Below are positions 60,358 through 64,000 of a DNA stretch of 64,000 nucleotides, one piece after another (the first letter of the stretch is position 1; every line of letters starts with the position of its first letter). The stretch spans positions 1-64,000 of the forward strand of contig JAAUSC010000001.1 of assembly GCA_012031965.1 (NCBI GenBank), given 5' to 3'. A program made the position numbers and the translations under genes. The notes under the pieces were generated by a model. The model was not told the DNA's origin. It made no database searches and saw nothing but the letters and a program-made list of their open reading frames with translations. This DNA is from Scytonema sp. RU_4_4. Lineage in GTDB: Bacteria; Cyanobacteriota; Cyanobacteriia; Cyanobacteriales; Nostocaceae.

Positions 60358-61860
60358 CTATTTTTCAATATCAATACCTAATCCTTGAGCCACACGAATT
60401 CCATAGTCTGGATCTGCTTTGTAAAAGTGAGGAATCTGTCGCTGCTGAATCTCTAGTTTCACTGACTTCATTTGGTTAACGATGTTATCCACCAGCCGCG
60501 CTTTCTGTTCTTCACTCAACACACGATACAGTTCCCCTGCTTGGAAAAAGTCATCATCGGTTTTGGGGAACGGCGTACGGTCTACCATACCAGAAACCTC
60601 GAATGGTGGCTCTTTATACTCTGGTGCTTCTTTTGGTCCACCAAAACTATTAGGTTCATAATTAGGAGTTGCACCACCGTTGCTATCAAACCGCATAAAG
60701 CCATCACGCTGATAGTTATTCACCTTAGCAGCATGGGGACAATTCACAGGTAGAGCAGCGTAGTTAGCACCAAGACGGTAGCGCTGAGCATCAGGGTAGG
60801 AAAAAATGCGAGCTTGTAGCATTTTGTCTGGTGAAAAACTAATTCCAGGTACCACATTGGAAGGTGAGAAAGCAGCTTGTTCAACTTCAGCAAAATAATT
60901 CTCTGGATTGCGGTTTAGTACTAACCGACCAACGGTAATCAGTGGGTAATCTTTGTGTGACCAAACTTTTGTGAGGTCAAAGGGGTTGAAGCGGTAAGTT
61001 TTCGCGTCTTCTAAAGACATGATTTGGACTTTGAGCGTCCAAGAAGGAAAGTTATCTGAGGCGATCTGCGCTCCGCGCAGCAGCGTTTGCGCAGCGCCCC
61101 CTAAGGGGCTAGCTATCGCCTCAAACAAATCCTGAGTTGCATCATCTGGATTTTCCCCTGCTATCTGCGCCGCCTCTTCACGGGTAAAATTCTGGATACC
61201 CTGGTCAGTCTTGAAGTGATACTTCACCCAAAATGCCTCTCCTTGAGCATTAATCCATTTGTAAGTATGACTACCAAAGCCATCCATATGACGGTAGGAT
61301 TTCGGTGTGCCGCGATCAGAGTAGAGAATGGTTACTTGATGAATCGTTTCAGGGGACAAAGAAAAGAAATCCCAAACGATATTGGGGTCTTTGCAGTTGG
61401 TTTGAGGATTGCGCTTTTGGCTGTGAATCAAATCAGGGAACTTTTGGGGGTCACGCACGAAGAACACAGGCGTGTTATTGCCCACCAAATCATAATTTCC
61501 CTCTTCGGTGTAGAATTTAACAGCAAAGCCACGGGGGTCACGAGCAGTATCAGCAGAACCTTTTTCACCACCCACTGTGGAAAAACGAACAAAAACGGGT
61601 GTTTGCTGACCGACTTTGCTTAAGAATTTTGCCTTTGTCCATTGTGTCACATCTGCCGTGACTTCAAAATAACCGTGCGCCCCTGCTCCTTTGGCGTGAA
61701 CGACTCGTTCGGGAATACGTTCTCGGTTAAACTGAGCTAGCTTTTCAACAAGTTGGAAATCTTGCATTAACACCGGACCATCGCTGCTAGCTGTGAGAGA
61801 ATTTTGGTTATCGCTCACAGGGATACCAAAGCTTGTTGTCAGATGATTGCTTTCTGTCAT
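60358..61860 (-). CDS. katA: Monofunctional haem catalase with an in-frame repeat insertion
   Basis: 500 residues from ATG 61858-61860 ([15 protein letters not shown]). Catalase motifs: catalytic His in [16 protein letters not shown], Asn in [15 protein letters not shown], and haem Tyr in [17 protein letters not shown]. It decomposes hydrogen peroxide. Between EAIAS and [13 protein letters not shown] lie about 17 residues ([14 protein letters not shown]...) that relatives do not have; they come from a palindromic repeat (61060-61110). The insertion is in a surface region between beta barrel and helical part, so activity may be kept. A GTG at 61872 would add four residues. Confidence 0.93.
   Translation of the reverse strand: MTESNHLTTSFGIPVSDNQNSLTASSDGPVLMQDFQLVEKLAQFNRERIPERVVHAKGAGAHGYFEVTADVTQWTKAKFLSKVGQQTPVFVRFSTVGGEKGSADTARDPRGFAVKFYTEEGNYDLVGNNTPVFFVRDPQKFPDLIHSQKRNPQTNCKDPNIVWDFFSLSPETIHQVTILYSDRGTPKSYRHMDGFGSHTYKWINAQGEAFWVKYHFKTDQGIQNFTREEAAQIAGENPDDATQDLFEAIASPLGGAAQTLLRGAQIASDNFPSWTLKVQIMSLEDAKTYRFNPFDLTKVWSHKDYPLITVGRLVLNRNPENYFAEVEQAAFSPSNVVPGISFSPDKMLQARIFSYPDAQRYRLGANYAALPVNCPHAAKVNNYQRDGFMRFDSNGGATPNYEPNSFGGPKEAPEYKEPPFEVSGMVDRTPFPKTDDDFFQAGELYRVLSEEQKARLVDNIVNQMKSVKLEIQQRQIPHFYKADPDYGIRVAQGLGIDIEK
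61060..61110. repeat. Palindromic repeat inserted in frame in katA
   Basis: 51 bases with the core gcgtttgcgcagcg and cccctaaggggctagct, sharing most bases with the insert at 9575-9646. It reads through in the minus-strand catalase frame, so this family can enter coding DNA in either orientation without stop codons. Confidence 0.78.
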
Positions 61861-62158
61861 ATACCACTCCACAGTGTCCTCAATTTAGAACTTTAACTTG
61901 CTTATGCTTTACACAATGCCATTTGTCGCTTGAATATTTTGTTATTCAATTGGATGACACAAATCAAAACCTTGCTCCATCATTGGCTACTGTTGTCCAG
62001 TCATGCAGCAGTTCCTCACTGGACCAAATAGAGATTATATGACTCCATAGCTCACTGTCTTGCCTAATATTGCTAAAAATATTCCAATTTTGCAAAATTT
62101 TGTTGGGTTTTCTACACAAACAACAAGTTGCCAAGTTTTCATCAAACGTTGTACATTT
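61861..62158. other. Spacer between katA and marR
   Basis: 298 bases between divergent starts, AT-rich, with one weak inverted pair gtccagt/actggac (61995-62024). Both promoters lie here; no sigma-factor boxes are placed with confidence. Confidence 0.45.
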
Positions 62159-62176
62159 TATTTAGCTGGCTAAATA
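62159..62176. promoter_or_regulatory. MarR-type operator before marR
   Basis: Perfect dyad TATTTAGCTGGCTAAATA eleven bases upstream of the marR start codon, suited to autoregulation. A near copy lies before the next gene at 62633-62649. Confidence 0.75.
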
Positions 62177-62186
62177 TCACTCATGT

Positions 62187-62615
62187 ATGCCTGAAAAACC
62201 CATGCAAGAAACTATGTGCTGTTTGATAGTACAGGTGTGTAAGGCACACCGCCATCAAACTGCTACGGTTTTGACTCAACTGGGATTGCATCCTGGGCAG
62301 GAGATTTTACTCCTGTATCTGTGGGAAAATGATGGGTTAATTCAATCTGAACTAGCTTCTCTTATGCAAGTGGAAGCCCCAACTCTCACAAAAATGATAC
62401 ACCGAATGGAAAAAGCTGGGTTATTGGAGCGACGCAAAGATGAAGAAGATGCGCGAATTTGCCGAATTTACTTGACTGATGGAGGGCGATCGCTCCAAGA
62501 ACCAGTCACCAGTGCTTGGAACCTCTTGGAAAAACGCGTATTAGCTAACCTGACACTGGAAGAACGATTACTGTTTCGTCGGTTGCTTTTGCAGGTTCTC
62601 AACAATCTCAGCTAA
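62187..62615 (+). CDS. MarR-family transcriptional regulator
   Basis: 142 residues with the MarR dimer and winged-helix plan: helical N-terminus (MQETMCCLIVQVCKAHRHQTATVL), recognition helix region LIQSELASLMQVEAPTLTKMIHRMEKAGLLERR, wing DARICRIYLTDGGRSL and a C-terminal dimerisation helix (LTLEERLLFRRLLLQVLNNLS). Cys11 and Cys12 (MCC) might sense oxidants, but that is a guess. The dyad at 62159-62176 covers its promoter, and a second copy precedes the crp-family gene downstream. The start ATG 62187 is preferred; M6 is an alternative. The gene is divergent from katA. Confidence 0.92.
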   Translation: MPEKPMQETMCCLIVQVCKAHRHQTATVLTQLGLHPGQEILLLYLWENDGLIQSELASLMQVEAPTLTKMIHRMEKAGLLERRKDEEDARICRIYLTDGGRSLQEPVTSAWNLLEKRVLANLTLEERLLFRRLLLQVLNNLS

Positions 62616-62632
62616 AGCTTTTTTTCGCTATT

Positions 62633-62649
62633 TATTTAGCCAGCTAATA
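62633..62649. promoter_or_regulatory. Second MarR-type operator, before the crp-family gene
   Basis: TATTTAGCCAGCTAATA differs from the perfect dyad at one arm position. It lies about 95 bases upstream of the crp-family start and 18 after the marR stop. Confidence 0.65.
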
Positions 62650-62741
62650 ACTACACAAAAATCATTCATGGTGCGTTAAATCTGATCCAAAACGCGCTCT
62701 ATTCATCCAAAATCTAAAAATCCAAAATTGGAGAAGTCTGT

Positions 62742-63356
62742 ATGGATTTGTTGACGCTGGAGAGCTTGCCAGTAGAGTTACAGAAGACAATTGTACACCG
62801 TGACTTAGCAGCAGGAGAAACCCTCTTTGGGCAGGGGGACTTAGCATTATCTTTTTTTATAGTAGAAACCGGACGAGTGAAACTTGTTCGCTACACGAGT
62901 GGCGACAAAGAGGTAACTTTACAAATTGCTGGAGCTAGGGATGCTGTGGCTGAAATTGCCTTGTTTTCAGAGACTTACCCCTGTACCGCAGTTGCAGAAG
63001 TCAATTCGCGGGTGATTGTCTATCCTAAGGAACTTCTTTTGTCAGCAATCCGTAATAATCCAGACTTAGCAGAAGATTTTATGGCAATGCTGGTACGAAA
63101 AATCCAAGATTTGAAGATACGCGTAGAATTGCGAGATATTCGAGCAGCGCACGAGCGACTGCTACGATATCTACGTTATCAAACACAGTCTGGTCAGCAA
63201 GGCGTCGTTAACTTTGACCGTCCCCTCAAAGATATTGCTGCTGACTTAGGTCTGACGCCTGAAACCCTCTCCCGATCATTGACGAGGCTAGAGCGTGATG
63301 GGATGATTACGCGAACACGTTTACAGATAACGCTTCAAAATTCATCTGCAGCTTGA
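62742..63356 (+). CDS. Crp/Fnr-family transcriptional regulator
   Basis: 204 residues: a cyclic-nucleotide-type barrel (HRDLAAGETLFGQGDLALSFFIVETGRVKLV, EIALFSETYPCTAVAEVNS) and a winged helix (LKDIAADLGLTPETLSRSLTRLERDGMI). The phosphate-cassette positions (AEIALFSETYPCTAVA) resemble the cAMP motif only in part, and an Fnr iron-sulfur cluster is absent (only one Cys). Cys81 could be redox-sensitive. It follows marR by about 125 bases in the same direction, with a MarR-type operator in between, so it is probably under MarR control. Confidence 0.9.
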   Translation: MDLLTLESLPVELQKTIVHRDLAAGETLFGQGDLALSFFIVETGRVKLVRYTSGDKEVTLQIAGARDAVAEIALFSETYPCTAVAEVNSRVIVYPKELLLSAIRNNPDLAEDFMAMLVRKIQDLKIRVELRDIRAAHERLLRYLRYQTQSGQQGVVNFDRPLKDIAADLGLTPETLSRSLTRLERDGMITRTRLQITLQNSSAA

Positions 63357-63492
63357 TTTGAATCAATGCAATTTTGCTATCCAACTGGATATAGTAACGA
63401 GTTGGTTGAATTTTGAATAAAGTCTGGAAATCTGAAAAATTGAAAAATTAACCACACAGGGCTTGCTTTTATTCTCTTGAGCTTACCCAAAG

Positions 63493-64000
63493 ATGAGCAA
63501 CTGTGATCAGTTAAATCAGGAAAAACCTTTGCTCGTTGATTTCAAACAGCAAGGAGCTTCACTTGCACTCTTTCCTAACCCACCCGTGCTAACCAGCCTG
63601 CAAGCAGGATGGGACAACATTCATTTGGAGTATCATCATCAGCCTGCTCATGATACCTCAAAGCATTGCTTGACAATGCACACCATTAGTATCGCCTTAG
63701 ACGCTATATCCTCACAAAGATGGTTTGACGGACATCAAGAAAGCGAATACCAGACAAAAGGAACCACAGCGATTATTCCCGCTGGGACACTCCATCGTTG
63801 TTTATGGGAACAAGAAGTTTCCTTCATGTTTGTAGCAATTGACCCTATGCTTTTGGTTCACTTAGGCGTGGAAGTTACTGCATCCGAAAACATTGAACTG
63901 ATACCTCAGTTTGCCACATCCCAAGATCCGCTCATCTTAGGTATCATGTCATCCCTCAAAGATGAACTAGAGTCAACGAATCAAGGAGAGCATTTGTATG
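63493..64000 (+). CDS. AraC-family regulator, 5' part only
   Basis: 169 codons from ATG 63493 to the window edge. The N-terminal part (ASLALFPNPPVLTSLQAGWD, NIHLEYHHQPA, IPAGTLHRCLWEQE) resembles the sensor domain of cyanobacterial AraC-type activators; the DNA-binding helix-turn-helix lies beyond the edge. There is no stop codon in frame. It continues the regulator row marR-crp-araC. A short dyad ccaact/agttgg near 63378-63402 precedes it. Confidence 0.75.
   Translation, partial: MSNCDQLNQEKPLLVDFKQQGASLALFPNPPVLTSLQAGWDNIHLEYHHQPAHDTSKHCLTMHTISIALDAISSQRWFDGHQESEYQTKGTTAIIPAGTLHRCLWEQEVSFMFVAIDPMLLVHLGVEVTASENIELIPQFATSQDPLILGIMSSLKDELESTNQGEHLY

Noticed and set aside
1-64000. tRNA, rRNA or tmRNA genes
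   Set aside because: No T-loop plus anticodon-arm pattern or rRNA core sequence was recognised on either strand; a covariance-model search would be decisive.

Overview
The window looks like chromosome of a filamentous, probably heterocyst-forming cyanobacterium (order Nostocales, by inference). The evidence is the recurring HIP1 octamer GCGATCGC, photosystem genes (psbY, psb27), cyanophycin genes, a phytochrome with its small response regulator, the pilMNO operon, isiB flavodoxin, cyanobacteria-specific unknown families (DUF3318, DUF2499, DUF3593, a TIGR02652-like protein), short tandem heptamer repeats and many palindromic or miniature mobile repeats. No rRNA, tRNA or CRISPR array was seen.

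Layout. 1-9 kb: 3' part of trmD (minus), the cyanophycin pair cphB-cphA (cphA carries a -1 frameshift near codon 75), tatA, a NYN-domain protein, a receiver/kinase protein lacking its phospho-acceptor His, and an SDR oxidoreductase divergent from an HxlR regulator fused to a degenerate receiver. 10-11.7 kb: a TnpB element with a divergent ribbon-helix-helix-like microprotein. 11.7-16.2 kb: phytochrome plus response regulator, and a Ser/Thr kinase. 16.3-24.6 kb: a tnpB remnant abutting cbiT, cdsA, a small divergent gene pair resembling pieces of cyanobacterial NACHT/TRADD-N conflict systems, pilMNO without pilQ next to it, a sugar-binding lipoprotein and hisC. 24.9-36.4 kb: folC, psbY, a gamma-carbonic-anhydrase-like protein, a TIGR02652-like protein, a VOC protein, an M16 peptidase, a cupredoxin, map, an alpha/beta hydrolase, isiB and a GC-rich, probably transferred GNAT acetyltransferase. 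36.5-46.7 kb: a GH10-like protein, psb27, cofH (whose stop codon comes from a miniature element), a membrane glycosyltransferase, a YdeI-like protein, DUF3318, a small zinc-ribbon protein, an SLH/OprB porin and a Crp-type regulator. 47.2-52.7 kb: a phosphate cluster, sphR-sphS-phoU followed by phoX. 53.5-64 kb: hisA, DUF3593/DUF2499, csaB, Uma2, a DUF5519-like protein, rubrerythrin with two identical operators, an SRPBCC protein, a devB remnant, a VPE-CTERM-like surface protein, catalase, and a regulator row marR-crp-araC (araC cut by the window edge).

Working together. The phosphate genes form a sensing and scavenging unit: SphS/SphR sense and respond, PhoU damps, PhoX releases phosphate. 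Rubrerythrin and catalase are two peroxide-removing enzymes in the last 7 kb, near three regulators. MarR-type dyads precede both marR and the neighbouring crp gene, which suggests one regulatory circuit.

The most distinctive general feature is how often short repeats have entered or reshaped genes: in-frame palindromic inserts in catalase and the HxlR regulator, tandem-repeat inserts in the glycosyltransferase, a low-complexity TrmD tail, a hexamer microsatellite in the NACHT-like ORF, and a miniature element ending cofH. The best candidates for a poorly described system are the TRADD-N-like/NACHT-C-like pair beside pilMNO and the TnpB/microprotein locus.
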